Positions 10,423 through 20,666 of a DNA stretch of 64,000 bases are shown here, one piece after another. Made by a program: the position numbers and the translations under genes. This stretch comes from Streptomyces sp. NBC_00459. GTDB lineage: Bacteria > Actinomycetota > Actinomycetes > Streptomycetales > Streptomycetaceae. A model generated the notes under the pieces. It was not told the origin of the DNA, searched no databases, and worked only from the letters and a program-made list of their open reading frames with translations. Each line of letters begins with the position of its first letter. The first letter of the stretch is position 1. The stretch spans positions 1,612,001 to 1,676,000 of the forward strand of contig NZ_CP107903.1 of NCBI RefSeq assembly GCF_036013955.1. Direction: 5' to 3'.

Positions 10423-10465
10423 CGCAGAGGGGCTCCCGTACATCTCGTACGGGAGCCCCTCTGCG
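10423..10465. terminator. Bidirectional terminator between DUF349 gene and rel
   Basis: Arms CGCAGAGGGGCTCCCGTAC (10423-10441) and its exact inverted copy (10447-10465) form a 19-bp stem with a five-base loop, placed between two convergent genes. Confidence 0.9.
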
Positions 10466-10477
10466 TACCGCCTGTGG

Positions 10478-13009
10478 TTACGGCCTGCGGGCCGAGGTCA
10501 CCCGGTACACGTCGTACACGCCCTCGACGCCCCTGACAGCCTTCAGGACGTGTCCCAGGTGCTTGGGGTCGCCCATCTCGAAGGTGAAGCGGGACGTGGC
10601 CACCCGGTCCCTCGACGTCTGGACTGCCGCCGACAGGATGTTGACGTGCTGGTCGGACAGGACTCGGGTGACGTCCGAGAGGAGGCGGGAGCGGTCCAGT
10701 GCCTCGACCTGGATGGCGACCAGGAAGACCGAGGACTGGGTGGGCGCCCACTCAACCTCGAGAATCCGCTCGGGCTCCCGGTTCAGTGACTCGATGTTCA
10801 CGCAGTCGTTGCGGTGAACCGATACGCCGCTACCGCGCGTGACGAATCCGATGATGGGGTCGCCGGGTACGGGCGTACAGCAGCGGGCGAGCTTCACCCA
10901 GACGTCGTCGACGCCCTTGACCACCACACCCGGGTCGTTGTTGCTGCGGCGCTTGCGGCTGCGGGCGGGCGGGACGGACTCATCGATCTCCTCGGTGGCC
11001 GCCTCCTCGCCGCCGAGCGCCTGCACGAGCTTCTGCACGACGTTCTGCGCGGCCACATGGCCCTCGCCGATCGCCGCGTACAGGGACGAGATGTCGGGGT
11101 AGCGCATCTCGTGGGCGAGGGTGACGAGGGAGTCGCCGGTGAGGATGCGCTGGATCGGCAGGTTCTGTTTCCGCATCGCGCGCGCGATGGCGTCCTTGCC
11201 CTGTTCGATCGCCTCGTCGCGGCGCTCCTTGGAGAACCAGGCGCGGATCTTGTTGCGGGCACGCGGCGACTTGACGAACCCGAGCCAGTCGCGGGACGGC
11301 CCCGCGCCGGCCGCCTTGGAGGTGAACACCTCCACCAGGTCGCCGTTGTCGAGGGTGGATTCGAGCGGTACGAGGCGGCCGTTGACCCGTGCCCCTATGG
11401 TCCGGTGGCCGACCTCGGTGTGCACCGCGTACGAGAAGTCGACCGGGGTCGCACCCGCCGGAAGCGCTATCACGTCGCCCTTGGGCGTGAAGACGAAGAC
11501 CTCGTTGCGGGACAGGTCGAAGCGCAGGGACTCCAGGAACTCGCTGGGGTCCTCGGTCTCCTTCTGCCAGTCCAGCAGCTGCCGCAGCCAGGCCATGTCG
11601 TTGAGGTGGTCGTCCTTGCCGGTGGTTCTCGGCTGGTCCGAGCGCACCTTGGAGGCTCCGGCGACAGCCTCCTGCTTGTACTTCCAGTGGGCGGCGATGC
11701 CGTACTCGGCCCGGCGGTGCATGTCGAACGTACGGATCTGGAGTTCGACGGGCTTGCCGTTGGGCCCGATGACCGTCGTGTGCAGCGACTGGTACATGTT
11801 GAACTTGGGCATCGCGATGTAGTCCTTGAACCGGCCGGGGACCGGGTTCCAGCGCGCGTGCACGGTGCCGAGAGCGGCGTAACAGTCGCGGACCGTGTCG
11901 ACAAGTACACGAATACCCACGAGGTCGTAGATCTCCGCGAAGTCCCGGCCTCGGACGATCATCTTCTGGTAGACGCTGTAGTAGTGCTTCGGGCGGCCGG
12001 TGACGGTGGCCTTGATGCGAGCCGCGCGCAGATCGCTCTGCACCTCGTCGGTCACTATGGCCAGGTACTCGTCACGCTTCGGTGCCCTCTCGGCCACCAG
12101 CCGGACGATCTCGTCGTACATCTTGGGGTAGAGGATCGCGAAGGCGAGGTCCTCCAGCTCCCACTTGATGGTGTTCATGCCCAGGCGATGGGCGAGCGGC
12201 GCGTAGATCTCCAGCGTCTCGCGCGCCTTCTTCTCCTGCTTCTCGCGCTTGAGGTACCGCATGGTGCGCATGTTGTGCAGCCGGTCGGCGAGCTTGATGA
12301 CCAGGACGCGCGGGTCCTTGGCCATGGCGACGACCATCTTGCGCACGGTCTCGGCCTGCGCGGCCTCGCCGAACTTGACCTTGTCCAGCTTGGTGACGCC
12401 GTCCACGAGGAGCGCGACGGAGTCGCCGAAGTCGCGGCGGAGCTGGTCGAGGCCGTACTCGGTGTCCTCGACGGTGTCGTGCAGCAGGCCCGCCATCAGC
12501 GTCGCCGGGTCCATGCCCAGTTCGGCGAGGATCGTGGTGACGGCCAGCGGGTGGGTGATGTACGGGTCGCCGCTCTTGCGCTTCTGGCCGCGGTGCCAGC
12601 GCTCGGCGACCTGGTAGGCGTTCTCGATCTGGCGGAGCGTCGCCGTCTCGATCTTCGGGTCGTTGCTGCGCACCGCGCGCAGCAGCGGTTCGAGGACCGG
12701 GTTGTACGGGTTCGAGCGCTGTACGCCGAGCCGGGCCAGCCGGGCGCGTACGCGGTTGGGGGAGCCGGAGCGGGCGGGCTGGCCGGAGGCCGCCGGGCGG
12801 ACCGCGGGCGCCGGGGCCGGGGTGGGAGCGGGCTCGGGCGTGACGACCGGCTTGGGGCGCGAGGGCTCCGGTGCCCGGTCCACGGGGGCGGACTGGGCGT
12901 GCTCGACCGGCCCGTGCGCGTCGTCGTTCGCCGTCCGCGCGGGCGTTGCCGCAGGCTCCGAGCCGGGCTCGGGCTTGGCGGCGGTCAGGGGCTGGGCCTC
13001 GTCTGCCAA
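10478..13009 (-). CDS. relA: Bifunctional (p)ppGpp synthetase/hydrolase Rel
   Basis: Long RSH-family enzyme that makes and degrades (p)ppGpp for the stringent response. The 843-residue protein has a disordered Pro/Ala-rich N-terminus (about 1-95), the HD hydrolase with HDTVEDT near residues 177-183, a synthetase domain ([20 protein letters not shown]), a TGS domain ([23 protein letters not shown]), the zinc-finger region with [10 protein letters not shown], and a C-terminal ACT domain. The start is TTG preceded by GAGGAG. In streptomycetes Rel controls antibiotic onset and differentiation. It follows apt and a small secreted protein gene. Confidence 0.97.
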   Translation of the reverse strand: MADEAQPLTAAKPEPGSEPAATPARTANDDAHGPVEHAQSAPVDRAPEPSRPKPVVTPEPAPTPAPAPAVRPAASGQPARSGSPNRVRARLARLGVQRSNPYNPVLEPLLRAVRSNDPKIETATLRQIENAYQVAERWHRGQKRKSGDPYITHPLAVTTILAELGMDPATLMAGLLHDTVEDTEYGLDQLRRDFGDSVALLVDGVTKLDKVKFGEAAQAETVRKMVVAMAKDPRVLVIKLADRLHNMRTMRYLKREKQEKKARETLEIYAPLAHRLGMNTIKWELEDLAFAILYPKMYDEIVRLVAERAPKRDEYLAIVTDEVQSDLRAARIKATVTGRPKHYYSVYQKMIVRGRDFAEIYDLVGIRVLVDTVRDCYAALGTVHARWNPVPGRFKDYIAMPKFNMYQSLHTTVIGPNGKPVELQIRTFDMHRRAEYGIAAHWKYKQEAVAGASKVRSDQPRTTGKDDHLNDMAWLRQLLDWQKETEDPSEFLESLRFDLSRNEVFVFTPKGDVIALPAGATPVDFSYAVHTEVGHRTIGARVNGRLVPLESTLDNGDLVEVFTSKAAGAGPSRDWLGFVKSPRARNKIRAWFSKERRDEAIEQGKDAIARAMRKQNLPIQRILTGDSLVTLAHEMRYPDISSLYAAIGEGHVAAQNVVQKLVQALGGEEAATEEIDESVPPARSRKRRSNNDPGVVVKGVDDVWVKLARCCTPVPGDPIIGFVTRGSGVSVHRNDCVNIESLNREPERILEVEWAPTQSSVFLVAIQVEALDRSRLLSDVTRVLSDQHVNILSAAVQTSRDRVATSRFTFEMGDPKHLGHVLKAVRGVEGVYDVYRVTSARRP

Positions 13010-13129
13010 GAGGACTCCTCGTGCGCGATCCGGGTCCCCCGGTCAGGCTCCGGAGCCCCCATGGTAGCGATCCCGTGCTCCGGCATCGCGTCCAGGCCGC
13101 TGAGACGGCCTCCTACTGGAGAAACACGA

Positions 13130-13164
13130 GAGGCGGGCACCGGATTCCTCCGGATGCCCGCCTC
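13130..13164 (-). terminator. Terminator of the small secreted protein gene
   Basis: GAGGCGGGCA and TGCCCGCCTC pair, extended by CCGGA/TCCGG around a TTCC loop. It separates the secreted protein gene from rel, so rel should have its own promoter in 13010-13129. Confidence 0.8.
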
Positions 13165-13208
13165 CACCGGCCGACTGGTCAAGCCGAACGGTGGACCGAC
13201 CCGATGCT

Positions 13209-13592
13209 TCAGGCAGAGCCGGTGGAGCTGTTGCAGAAACGCGGGGTGCCGTTGGCGCCGTCGCGCAGGCAGATCTTGAGGGTGACCTTCGTGCCCTCGG
13301 GCAGGTTGACCACCCGCGAGGCGCACGGGCTGCTGTCGCTGCCGCCGTTGGCGTCGTCCATCCGCTCGCTGCCGCCGCTCCAGGTCAGCGTCCCGGAAGC
13401 ACGCAGACCGTCCTCCTGCCAGTCACACACGTCCCAGCGGTCGCCGTCAGCGGTCCACTGCGCGTATCCGCCGGGGTTGTCGTCTGTGGTCTGCACAAAG
13501 GTGTTCGCAGCGAATGCCGGAGTGACGGCAAACGCGACAGCTCCCACCGCCAGACCACAAACCATGCCAACCCGCTTAGCAAAAGCCTTCAC
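13209..13592 (-). CDS. Small secreted protein of unknown function
   Basis: A 127-residue precursor with a clear signal peptide (KAFAKRVGMVCGLAVGAV, cleavage after a TPAFA-A motif near residue 28). The mature part of about 100 residues contains four cysteines, suggesting two disulphides, plus Trp, Gly and Asp. I do not recognise a family. The GTG start is preceded by GGGGGAA. It lies between apt and rel, with a terminator on each side, so it is probably monocistronic. A lower-GC, AT-richer upstream region fits a regulated promoter. Confidence 0.75.
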   Translation of the reverse strand: MKAFAKRVGMVCGLAVGAVAFAVTPAFAANTFVQTTDDNPGGYAQWTADGDRWDVCDWQEDGLRASGTLTWSGGSERMDDANGGSDSSPCASRVVNLPEGTKVTLKICLRDGANGTPRFCNSSTGSA

Positions 13593-13748
13593 TGTTCCCC
13601 CTGTAAGGCCTTTTCGCCGAAGATCTTCCGGCAATCCCTGGATTAGATCATGCTCATGATCAGCGAGCAAGGGGGCGTGGATCACCGAATTGGTACGGGA
13701 AACCCGGTCGGCTTTGCCTTCGGGACGGTGCGAACCCGCCTCACGCCG

Positions 13749-13784
13749 AAGGGCGGACACCGCGTCACCGCGGCATCCGCCCTT
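13749..13784 (-). terminator. Terminator after apt
   Basis: AAGGGCGGA (13749-13757) pairs with TCCGCCCTT (13776-13784), with an inner CCGCG/CGCGG pair. It ends the yajC-secD-secF-apt transcript. Confidence 0.75.
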
Positions 13785-13801
13785 GTCGTACGGCCGATTG
13801 C

Positions 13802-14341
13802 TCAGATATGGAGCATGGATTCCAGCGGGGCTCCGGAGAGGGCCGGCTCCAGACGGGCACGACCGTTCAGAAAGCCAAGTTCCATCAGGACGGCGATGCC
13901 CGCGACCTCGGCACCGGCCCGCCGGATCAGCTGCATCGACGCCTCTGCGGTACCGCCGGTGGCTAGCACGTCGTCGACGATCAGGATCCGGTCCCCGGTG
14001 CTGAGGTCCTCGGCGTGCACCTCGATCTCGGCGGAGCCGTACTCCAGGTCGTACGCCTGGCTGAGCGTGGCTCCGGGGAGCTTGCCCGCCTTGCGTACGG
14101 GGATGAAGCCCAGGCCGGCCCGGACCGCGACCGGGGCGCCCAGGATAAAGCCGCGGGCCTCCAGGCCGACGATCTTCGTGGCACCGCTGCGGACGGCGAT
14201 GTCCGCCAGCGCGTCCGTGAGCGCGGTGAACGCCTCGGGGTCCGCCAGGAGCGGGGTGATGTCCTTGAACATCACACCCGGCTCCGGGTAGTCCGCCACA
14301 TCGCGGATACGGCTGAGCAGCAGCTCCTTGACCGCGGTCAT
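13802..14341 (-). CDS. apt: Adenine phosphoribosyltransferase
   Basis: Salvages adenine with PRPP to give AMP. The 179-residue protein carries the PRPP loop ILIVDDVLATGGTA and the Apt N-terminal pattern YPEPGVMFKDITPLL. Its ATG overlaps the secF stop by four bases (ATGA), so it ends the secretion operon. The arrangement apt next to rel is conserved across actinobacteria and links purine salvage with (p)ppGpp metabolism. Confidence 0.97.
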   Translation of the reverse strand: MTAVKELLLSRIRDVADYPEPGVMFKDITPLLADPEAFTALTDALADIAVRSGATKIVGLEARGFILGAPVAVRAGLGFIPVRKAGKLPGATLSQAYDLEYGSAEIEVHAEDLSTGDRILIVDDVLATGGTAEASMQLIRRAGAEVAGIAVLMELGFLNGRARLEPALSGAPLESMLHI

Positions 14342-15447
14342 CGGCGCTTGCCCGAGGGCCGACCGCGACCCCGGTTGCGGGAGGCCGGCTGGTTGCGCGG
14401 ACCGACGACCGCGGGGGCGTCGTCGTCCTCGTCGTACGGCTGCTCATCGCTGACCCGGGACGCAGGGGCTTCGCCCTGGGCGGCCTGCGCCCGCTTGGCC
14501 AGGACGCGCTTCCTGAGGGCCTTCATCTGCGGCTCGCGCTCCTTGAGGTCGGCGACGAGCGGCGTGGCGATGAAGATGGAGGAGTACGCACCGGCCGCGA
14601 GGCCGACGAACAGCGACAGCGAGATGTCGTTGAGCATGCCCGCCCCGAGCACCCCGCCACCGATGAACAGCAGGCCGGCGACCGGGAGGAGCGCGACCAC
14701 CGTGGTGTTGATGGAGCGGACCAGGGTGCCGTTGATCGACCGGTCGGCGATCTCGCTGTACGTCCAGCGGGTCTGCTTGGTGATGTCCTTCGTCTGCTCC
14801 TTGAGGCTGTCGAAGACGACGACCGTGTCGTAGAGCGAGTAACCGAGGATCGTGAGCAGACCGATCACCGTGCCTGGCGTCACCTCGAAGCCGACGAGGG
14901 CGTAGATGCCGACCGTGATGGTGATGTCGTGGATGAGCGCCACCAGCGCGGCCAGGGCCATGCGCCACTCGAAGGCGATCGCCAGATAGATCACGACAAG
15001 GATCATGAAGATCACCAGGCCCTGCCAGGCCTTGTTCGCGACCTGGTCGCCCCAACTGGGGCCGACCAGCTCACCGGTGATGTCCTTCTCCGGAATGCCG
15101 AGGTCGGTGGCGAGCTTCGCCGAGACCTTGTCCGCCGCCGCCGTGTCGATAGTGGCGACCTGGATGCGCAGGCCGTCCTTGCCGAGCTTCTGGACGATCG
15201 CGTCATGACCGGATGCCGCTTCGGCGTACTTCTCGGCCTGACTCACCGAGACGCTGGTCTTCTCGATGGTGAAGACGGCACCGCCCTCGAACTCGATGCC
15301 CATGTTCAGGCCGCGCACCGACAGGCCGAGGATGGCCGTGATGGTGATCAGGATCGAGAGGCCGTACCAGATGAATCGCTTGCCGACGAAGTCGTAGCCG
15401 ATCTCGCCGCGGTGGAGCCGGGCGCCGAGGGTGCCGAGTTTCGACAT
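14338..15447 (-). CDS. secF: Protein translocase subunit SecF
   Basis: Second half of the SecDF accessory complex that uses the proton gradient to pull exported proteins across the membrane. The 369-residue protein has a first membrane helix (about 27-46), a short external domain, then five helices with the conserved GYSLYDTVVVFDSLKE and the upstream DITITVGIYAL segment. The C-terminus is an extended Arg/Gly-rich tail (RNRGRGRPSGKRR), longer than in E. coli. It starts one base after secD stops. Confidence 0.97.
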   Translation of the reverse strand: MSKLGTLGARLHRGEIGYDFVGKRFIWYGLSILITITAILGLSVRGLNMGIEFEGGAVFTIEKTSVSVSQAEKYAEAASGHDAIVQKLGKDGLRIQVATIDTAAADKVSAKLATDLGIPEKDITGELVGPSWGDQVANKAWQGLVIFMILVVIYLAIAFEWRMALAALVALIHDITITVGIYALVGFEVTPGTVIGLLTILGYSLYDTVVVFDSLKEQTKDITKQTRWTYSEIADRSINGTLVRSINTTVVALLPVAGLLFIGGGVLGAGMLNDISLSLFVGLAAGAYSSIFIATPLVADLKEREPQMKALRKRVLAKRAQAAQGEAPASRVSDEQPYDEDDDAPAVVGPRNQPASRNRGRGRPSGKRR

Positions 15448-15448
15448 C

Positions 15449-17215
15449 TCACGCCTCCTTCATGTCGACGGGCGCGGACGCGCGACGGGTGCGACGGAGC
15501 GGCGGTTGGGCGCCCAGGCGCTGCGGGTCGAGGCCGGACCAGCTGTGGCCCTCCGCGAAGAACTTCTTGCGGGCGAGGATCGTCATCAGCGGCTTGGTGA
15601 AGAAGAAGACGACGACCACGTCGAGCAGGGTGGTCAGACCGAGCGTGAACGCGAAGCCCTGGACCTTGCCGACGGTGACGATGAAGAGCACCGCGGCGGC
15701 CAGGAAGGACACGAAGTCGGAGACCAGGATGGTGCGCCGGGCGCGCGGCCAGGCCCGCTCGACGGCGGGCCGCAGCGTACGGCCCTCCCGGATCTCGTCC
15801 CGGATGCGTTCGAAGAACACGATGAACGAGTCCGCGGTGATACCGATCGCGACGATCGCACCACAGACGGCCGGCAGGTTCAGCGCGAAGCCGATGGCCG
15901 GACCGAGCAGCGACATGATCACGTACGTGAGGGCGGCGGAGACCAGGAGAGAGGCGATGGCGACGGTCGACAGACCCCGGTAGTAGACCACCAGGTAGAT
16001 GACGACCAGGGCCAGGCCGATAGCACCCGCGATCAGACCGGCGTGCAACTGCTCGCCGCCGAGTGCGGGGCTGACCGTGCTGACACTCGCCTCCTTGAAG
16101 GTGAGCGGCAGGGCACCGTACGACAGCATGTTGGCCAGGTCCTGCGCCTCGGTCTGGTCGAAGCTGCCGGAGATCTGCGCGGAGCCGCCCGTGATCGCCG
16201 TGCTCACGTACGGGTTGGAGACGACCTCACCGTCCAGGACGATGCCGAACTCGTTCTGCGGAGCCTGGTTCTGCGCGAGGCGGCCGGTGACCTCACCGAA
16301 CTGCTTGCTTCCCTTGGACGTGAAGTCCATGGTGACCTGCCAGCCGGCGGCACCCTGCGTGTCGAAGACGGCCTGGGCCTTCTCGACCTCGGTGCCGTCC
16401 ACCTCGGACGGGCCGAGAATGAACTTCTGCCACTGGCCCTGCGAGTCCTGGCCACAGGCCACCGTGGGCTCGCTGGGCTTGACGCCGTCACCGGTGACGG
16501 CTCGGACGGCCTTCTTGGTGCAGTCGAGAGCCGTGTACTTCGCCTGGAGCGCCGCGGTCGCCGCGTCGGGAGTGGCGCTCGCCGAGGGCGAGGCGCTGGT
16601 GGCCGCTGACGGCGAGGTGCTCGGCGTCGGGGTCGCGTCGGCCTTCAGGGCGTCGGTGACCGGGCGGCCCTGCGAGGTGGCGCTGGCCGACGGGCTGGGC
16701 GAGCCGGACGACGTGGAAGTCGCCTTGTCACCCGTCTCCGAGGCCGACGGCGAAGGGCTGCCGGACGCGCTCGCGCTCGGCGTGGGGCTGGCCGTCGCGG
16801 CGACGCCCTGGACCTCCAGGGCCAGAACGGGACGGAAGTAGAGCTTGGCGGTGGTGCCGACCTGTTCCCGGGCCTGCTTGGAGTTCGTGCCCTTGGGAAT
16901 GTTGACGATGATGTTGCGATCGCCCTGGGTCTGCACCTCGGCCTCGGAGACGCCAAGACCGTTGACACGGCGGTTCATGATCTCGACCGCGGTGTCCATG
17001 TTGGTCTTGTTGATCGCGTTCGGCTGGCCCGGCTCGTTCTTTGCCTCGAGCGTGATACTCGTACCACCGGCCAGGTCGATGCCGAGACGCGGAGTCGTGT
17101 GCCCCGAGAGGAACATTCCTCCGGTGAGCGCCACGATGGCGATCAGAATGAGGGCCAGCGAGCGTCCTGGCTTGCTCTGGGAGCTCGCGCTCCGGCCCTT
17201 CTTAGGTGCTGCCAC
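15449..17215 (-). CDS. secD: Protein translocase subunit SecD with a long low-complexity insert
   Basis: First half of the SecDF pump. The 588-residue protein has a first membrane helix, the P1 external domain interrupted by about 100 residues of Pro/Ser/Ala/Thr repeats (PSASASGSPSPSASETG and similar, roughly residues 140-240), and a C-terminal five-helix bundle with the ITADSFIVFFERIRDEIREG signature. GTG at 17215 (MAAPKKGRSASSQSKPGRS) is chosen; a start 10 codons earlier is possible. The insert would lie outside the membrane, between the P1 sub-regions. Confidence 0.95.
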   Translation of the reverse strand: MAAPKKGRSASSQSKPGRSLALILIAIVALTGGMFLSGHTTPRLGIDLAGGTSITLEAKNEPGQPNAINKTNMDTAVEIMNRRVNGLGVSEAEVQTQGDRNIIVNIPKGTNSKQAREQVGTTAKLYFRPVLALEVQGVAATASPTPSASASGSPSPSASETGDKATSTSSGSPSPSASATSQGRPVTDALKADATPTPSTSPSAATSASPSASATPDAATAALQAKYTALDCTKKAVRAVTGDGVKPSEPTVACGQDSQGQWQKFILGPSEVDGTEVEKAQAVFDTQGAAGWQVTMDFTSKGSKQFGEVTGRLAQNQAPQNEFGIVLDGEVVSNPYVSTAITGGSAQISGSFDQTEAQDLANMLSYGALPLTFKEASVSTVSPALGGEQLHAGLIAGAIGLALVVIYLVVYYRGLSTVAIASLLVSAALTYVIMSLLGPAIGFALNLPAVCGAIVAIGITADSFIVFFERIRDEIREGRTLRPAVERAWPRARRTILVSDFVSFLAAAVLFIVTVGKVQGFAFTLGLTTLLDVVVVFFFTKPLMTILARKKFFAEGHSWSGLDPQRLGAQPPLRRTRRASAPVDMKEA

Positions 17216-17361
17216 CTTCTCGTACTCCCTCTCGGGCCGCCTCACGCCGGGTCAGCGCGGCCGGCGGCCATGACATGGTGTCGGGACTCCCTGCGAGAAC
17301 CGCACGTGCCGGGGGTACGAGACGCGAGCGGATCGCGCCGCGCTCCTCCCCCGGAACGCGG

Positions 17362-17865
17362 TTACTTCGCGTCGGACTCGCCGTCGGTCTTCTTCGGCTC
17401 TTCTTCCGCCTTCACCTCAGCGGCCTCGGTCTCGTCGGCCGGCTCCTCGGCCGCGTCCTTCTTGCCGAGGTCGATGGGCTTGTCGTCGGAAGCGGCGGAA
17501 GCGTCGTCGGAGGGCTCGTCGGTCTCGGTGAGGGAGGAGGCGTCGTCCGGGACGACGGCTTCGTCGGTCTTCAGGTCGTGCTCGATGCCGTGAACGATGC
17601 GGTTGTACTCGTCGTCGCCGAGGACGGCGCCGATGGAGTTCTTCGCGAAGAGAAGCTCCACACCCGGGCCCGCGTCAAGGAGGACCGTCTCCTCGTTGAC
17701 TTCCTTGACCGTCGCGTACATGCCCCCGATCGTGCGGACACCGGTACCGGGCTGCATGTCGTTGCGCATCTGCGCGGCGGCCTGCTGCTTGCGCTTGGCC
17801 GAGCGGGTCATCAGGAACATGGCCCCGATGAGCACGATGAACGGGAGGAGGGTCACGATATTCAC
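17362..17865 (-). CDS. yajC: Preprotein translocase subunit YajC
   Basis: Small membrane partner of SecDF. The 167-residue product begins MNIVTLLPFIVLIGAMFLMT (one membrane helix), continues with the YajC core (GTGVRTIGGMYATVKEV) and ends in a 70-residue acidic Glu/Asp/Ala tail, longer than the roughly 110-residue enterobacterial form. GTG at 17865 has AAGGAAA upstream. It heads the yajC, secD, secF, apt operon; 146 bases separate it from secD. Confidence 0.94.
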   Translation of the reverse strand: MNIVTLLPFIVLIGAMFLMTRSAKRKQQAAAQMRNDMQPGTGVRTIGGMYATVKEVNEETVLLDAGPGVELLFAKNSIGAVLGDDEYNRIVHGIEHDLKTDEAVVPDDASSLTETDEPSDDASAASDDKPIDLGKKDAAEEPADETEAAEVKAEEEPKKTDGESDAK

Positions 17866-18040
17866 GGGACGGAATTTCCTTCGCACTACCGCGTCGGTGA
17901 GCGGCCTGGTGGATGGGGGTGTGGTCGGCGCCACCTACGAAGTTACAAAGGCGGCATCGGCGGAGTCTAAGCGAGTCCGCACTCCAGGAACAACGCTCAG
18001 CATGGCACCACGGTTCCTGAGCCTGCGAGCAGCCGCGCCC

Positions 18041-19114
18041 TCACGCCCCGAACAGGTCCTGTTGTCCGCTTCCCCCCGTTGTGGAACGCGGCGGTGTGAG
18101 GCCGAGATGCGCCCATGCGGCGGGCGTCGCGACTCGTCCGCGCGGGGTACGGGCCAGTAGTCCCTCCCGTACGAGGAAGGGCTCGGCGACCTCCTCGACG
18201 GTTTCCCGCTCCTCCCCCACCGCGACGGCCAGCGTGGAGAGCCCGACCGGTCCGCCGCCGAACAGCTTGAGCAGCGCTTCGAGGACACCTCGGTCCAGGC
18301 GGTCGAGACCGCGGGCGTCGACCTCGTAGACCTTCAGGGCGGCCTGGGCGATGTCGCGCGTGATGATGCCGTCGGCCTTCACCTGCGCGTAGTCCCGGAC
18401 GCGGCGCAGCAGACGGTTGGCGATACGGGGGGTGCCGCGCGAGCGGCCGGCGATCTCGGCGGCGCCCTCGGCGCCGATCTCCACGTCGAGGAGGTTCGCG
18501 GAGCGGTGGATGACGCGCTGCAGCTCGGCCGGTTCGTAGAACTCCATGTGCGCGGTGAAGCCGAAGCGGTCGCGCAGCGGGGGCGGCAGCAGTCCCGCGC
18601 GCGTGGTGGCGCCGACCAGCGTGAACGGGGGAAGTTCGAGGGGGATGGCGGTGGCACCGGGGCCCTTGCCGACGATCACGTCGACGCGGAAGTCCTCCAT
18701 CGCCATGTAGAGCATCTCCTCGGCGGGCCGGGACATGCGGTGGATCTCGTCGAGGAAGAGGACCTCGCCCTCCTGGAGGGAGGACAGGATCGCGGCCAGG
18801 TCGCCCGCGTGCTGGATGGCGGGGCCGCTGGTGATGCGGATCGGGGCCTCCATCTCGGCCGCGATGATCATCGAGAGGGTGGTCTTGCCGAGGCCGGGGG
18901 CGCCGGAGAGCAGCACGTGGTCGGCGGTGGCGCCACGCGCGCGTGCGGCGCGCAGGACGAGGTCGAGCTGCTCTCGGACCTTCTCCTGGCCGATGAACTC
19001 GCCCAGGTCCTTGGGACGCAGGGCGGCCTCGACGGCCTGGTCCTCACCGTCGGCGGACGCGGCGACGAGCCGCTCGGGGGCGGTGGTCTCGTCGGTCGTG
19101 TCGTCCCAGTTCAC
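18041..19114 (-). CDS. ruvB: Holliday junction branch migration ATPase RuvB
   Basis: AAA+ motor that drives branch migration with RuvA. The 357-residue protein has Walker [10 protein letters not shown], Walker B LFLDEIHR, sensor 1 GATTRAG and the C-terminal winged helix ([20 protein letters not shown]). It starts at GTG after GGAGAA. It is last of ruvC, ruvA, ruvB; a 188-base gap from ruvA contains a short hairpin. A short acidic N-terminal extension ([14 protein letters not shown]) precedes the ATPase domain. Confidence 0.97.
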   Translation of the reverse strand: MNWDDTTDETTAPERLVAASADGEDQAVEAALRPKDLGEFIGQEKVREQLDLVLRAARARGATADHVLLSGAPGLGKTTLSMIIAAEMEAPIRITSGPAIQHAGDLAAILSSLQEGEVLFLDEIHRMSRPAEEMLYMAMEDFRVDVIVGKGPGATAIPLELPPFTLVGATTRAGLLPPPLRDRFGFTAHMEFYEPAELQRVIHRSANLLDVEIGAEGAAEIAGRSRGTPRIANRLLRRVRDYAQVKADGIITRDIAQAALKVYEVDARGLDRLDRGVLEALLKLFGGGPVGLSTLAVAVGEERETVEEVAEPFLVREGLLARTPRGRVATPAAWAHLGLTPPRSTTGGSGQQDLFGA

Positions 19115-19160
19115 TGCGTTCTCCTAGCTGGGTGCGCCGGGTGCGCGTGTCGGCCGGGGC

Positions 19161-19181
19161 TCCGGGGGTTGTCCCCCCGGA
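19161..19181. repeat. Hairpin in the ruvA-ruvB gap
   Basis: TCCGGGGG and CCCCCGGA pair around a short loop. The 188-base gap otherwise shows no gene. On the minus strand an ATG at 19193 opens the frame MLCCSGGTT across this hairpin and into ruvB out of frame; this is noted but not called as a gene. Confidence 0.6.
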
Positions 19182-19302
19182 ACAGCACAGCATGCGTGTG
19201 CCTCGCGGTCGCGGTCGGTCGGGTGGTTCGTGCGGGGGTGGCGTACGGCGGTGAAGGCGCCCCGGGTCAGCGGCCTCCTCCACAGCCTGCGGGCCCTGTC
19301 GG

Positions 19303-19911
19303 TCAGCGGGCCCGGTTGAGGGTCTGCAGGGCCGCCTTCAGCAACTGGCCCACCTGGGGCGCGCCTTCGGCCGCCTCGGCCTGGGGTGTCACCGCGGCCA
19401 CCGCCTCGTCGGCCTCGCGGGTCGCGTATCCGAGGCCGATCAGGGCCGCGTGCAGCTGGTCGCGCCAGCCGGTGGTGACCGGGGAACCGATGGCGGGGCC
19501 GGTGCCGAGGGGGGCGCCGAGGCGGTCCTTCAGCTCCAGGAGCAGCTTCTGGGCGCCCCTCTTTCCGATACCGGGCACGGCGATCAGCGCCTTCTCGTCC
19601 GCCGTGGACACCGCGCGCCGCAGGGCGTCGGGCGAGTGAACGGCGAGCATGGCCTGGGCCAGACGGGGGCCGACACCGCTCGCGGTCTGGAGCAGCTCGA
19701 ACGTCTGTCGCTCGTCGTCGTCCTGGAAGCCGTACAGGGTCAGGGAGTCCTCGCGGACCACCAGGGAGGTGGCGAGTCTGGTCTGTTGTCCCATCCTGAG
19801 TCCGGACAGGGTGTTGGGGGCGCACTGGACGGCGATGCCGATCCCGCCCACCTCGACCACCGCGGAGTCGGGGGCGAGTGCGGCGACCGGGCCGCTGACG
19901 AAGGCGATCAT
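19303..19911 (-). CDS. ruvA: Holliday junction DNA helicase subunit RuvA
   Basis: Binds four-way junctions and loads RuvB. The 202-residue product ([20 protein letters not shown]) has the N-terminal OB fold, two HhH motifs ([14 protein letters not shown] and [18 protein letters not shown]) and the C-terminal RuvB-binding three-helix domain ending ALQTLNRAR. The ATG overlaps the ruvC stop by four bases. Confidence 0.97.
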   Translation of the reverse strand: MIAFVSGPVAALAPDSAVVEVGGIGIAVQCAPNTLSGLRMGQQTRLATSLVVREDSLTLYGFQDDDERQTFELLQTASGVGPRLAQAMLAVHSPDALRRAVSTADEKALIAVPGIGKRGAQKLLLELKDRLGAPLGTGPAIGSPVTTGWRDQLHAALIGLGYATREADEAVAAVTPQAEAAEGAPQVGQLLKAALQTLNRAR

Positions 19912-20525
19912 GCGAGGCGGCCTTTCGAGGCGGGTGCTGTTGTCGGTACGGGAGCTGTTGTCGGTGCCGTTGCTCTGGCGGCCTGCGCTTTGTGGAGAGC
20001 GACGGCCTGCTGGAGCCGGTTCTGCGCGACGGCCTGCTGAAGGCGCGTCTGTGCGGGTGCTCGCCAGATGTGGCAGATGGCGAGCGCGAGGGCGTCGGCG
20101 GCGTCGGCCGGCTTGGGGGGCGCGTCGAGCCTGAGCAGCCGGGTGACCATCGCGCCGACCTGGGCCTTGTCGGCGCGTCCGCTGCCGGTGACGGCGGCCT
20201 TGACCTCGCTCGGGGTGTGCAGTGCGACGGGGATGCCGCGCCGCGCCGCACACAGCATCGCGACGGCGCTGGCCTGGGCCGTGCCCATCACCGTACGGAC
20301 GTTGTGCTGGCTGAACACCCGCTCCACTGCCACGAATTCGGGCCGGTGCTCGTCGAGCCACTGCTCGATGCCCTGCTCGATGGTCACGAGGCGGAGACCC
20401 AGTTCGGCATCCGCCGGAGTACGTACGACGCCGACGCCGATCATCGTCAGCGGGCGCCCGGGGACTCCTTCGACGACGCCGACCCCGCATCGGGTCAGTC
20501 CCGGGTCAACTCCGAGTACGCGCAC
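19908..20525 (-). CDS. ruvC: Holliday junction resolvase RuvC
   Basis: Cuts Holliday junctions. The 205-residue protein starts [16 protein letters not shown] and has the catalytic acidic residues in GVDPG, ERVF and the C-terminal [13 protein letters not shown] nine bases upstream (20534) is the alternative start; 20525 gives the standard N-terminus and better spacing from AGAGGGG. The C-terminal 40 residues are an atypical Gln/Ala/Thr-rich tail with an internal repeat ([19 protein letters not shown]). Confidence 0.96.
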   Translation of the reverse strand: MRVLGVDPGLTRCGVGVVEGVPGRPLTMIGVGVVRTPADAELGLRLVTIEQGIEQWLDEHRPEFVAVERVFSQHNVRTVMGTAQASAVAMLCAARRGIPVALHTPSEVKAAVTGSGRADKAQVGAMVTRLLRLDAPPKPADAADALALAICHIWRAPAQTRLQQAVAQNRLQQAVALHKAQAARATAPTTAPVPTTAPASKGRLA

Positions 20526-20607
20526 CCGCCCCACCCCTCTGTCCGGTCGCGGTCCGTCGACGGTGATCTTTGACTGCCGTCAGGCTAACCGCTGCCACTG
20601 ACAACGG

Positions 20608-20643
20608 CGGCGGGCCGGTAGGACGTGTCCCACCGGCCCGCCG
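20608..20643 (-). terminator. Terminator after yebC
   Basis: CGGCGGGCCGGT (20608-20619) pairs exactly with ACCGGCCCGCCG (20632-20643), between yebC and ruvC. It makes ruvCAB a separate transcript. Confidence 0.85.
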
Positions 20644-20666
20644 GAACCGCTCGCTTCGCGGCAGTG

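Noticed and set aside
10814..13279. An 821-codon open frame on the plus strand
   Set aside because: Antisense to rel, which has full domain evidence. The frame mirrors codon third-position GC and has no homology pattern.
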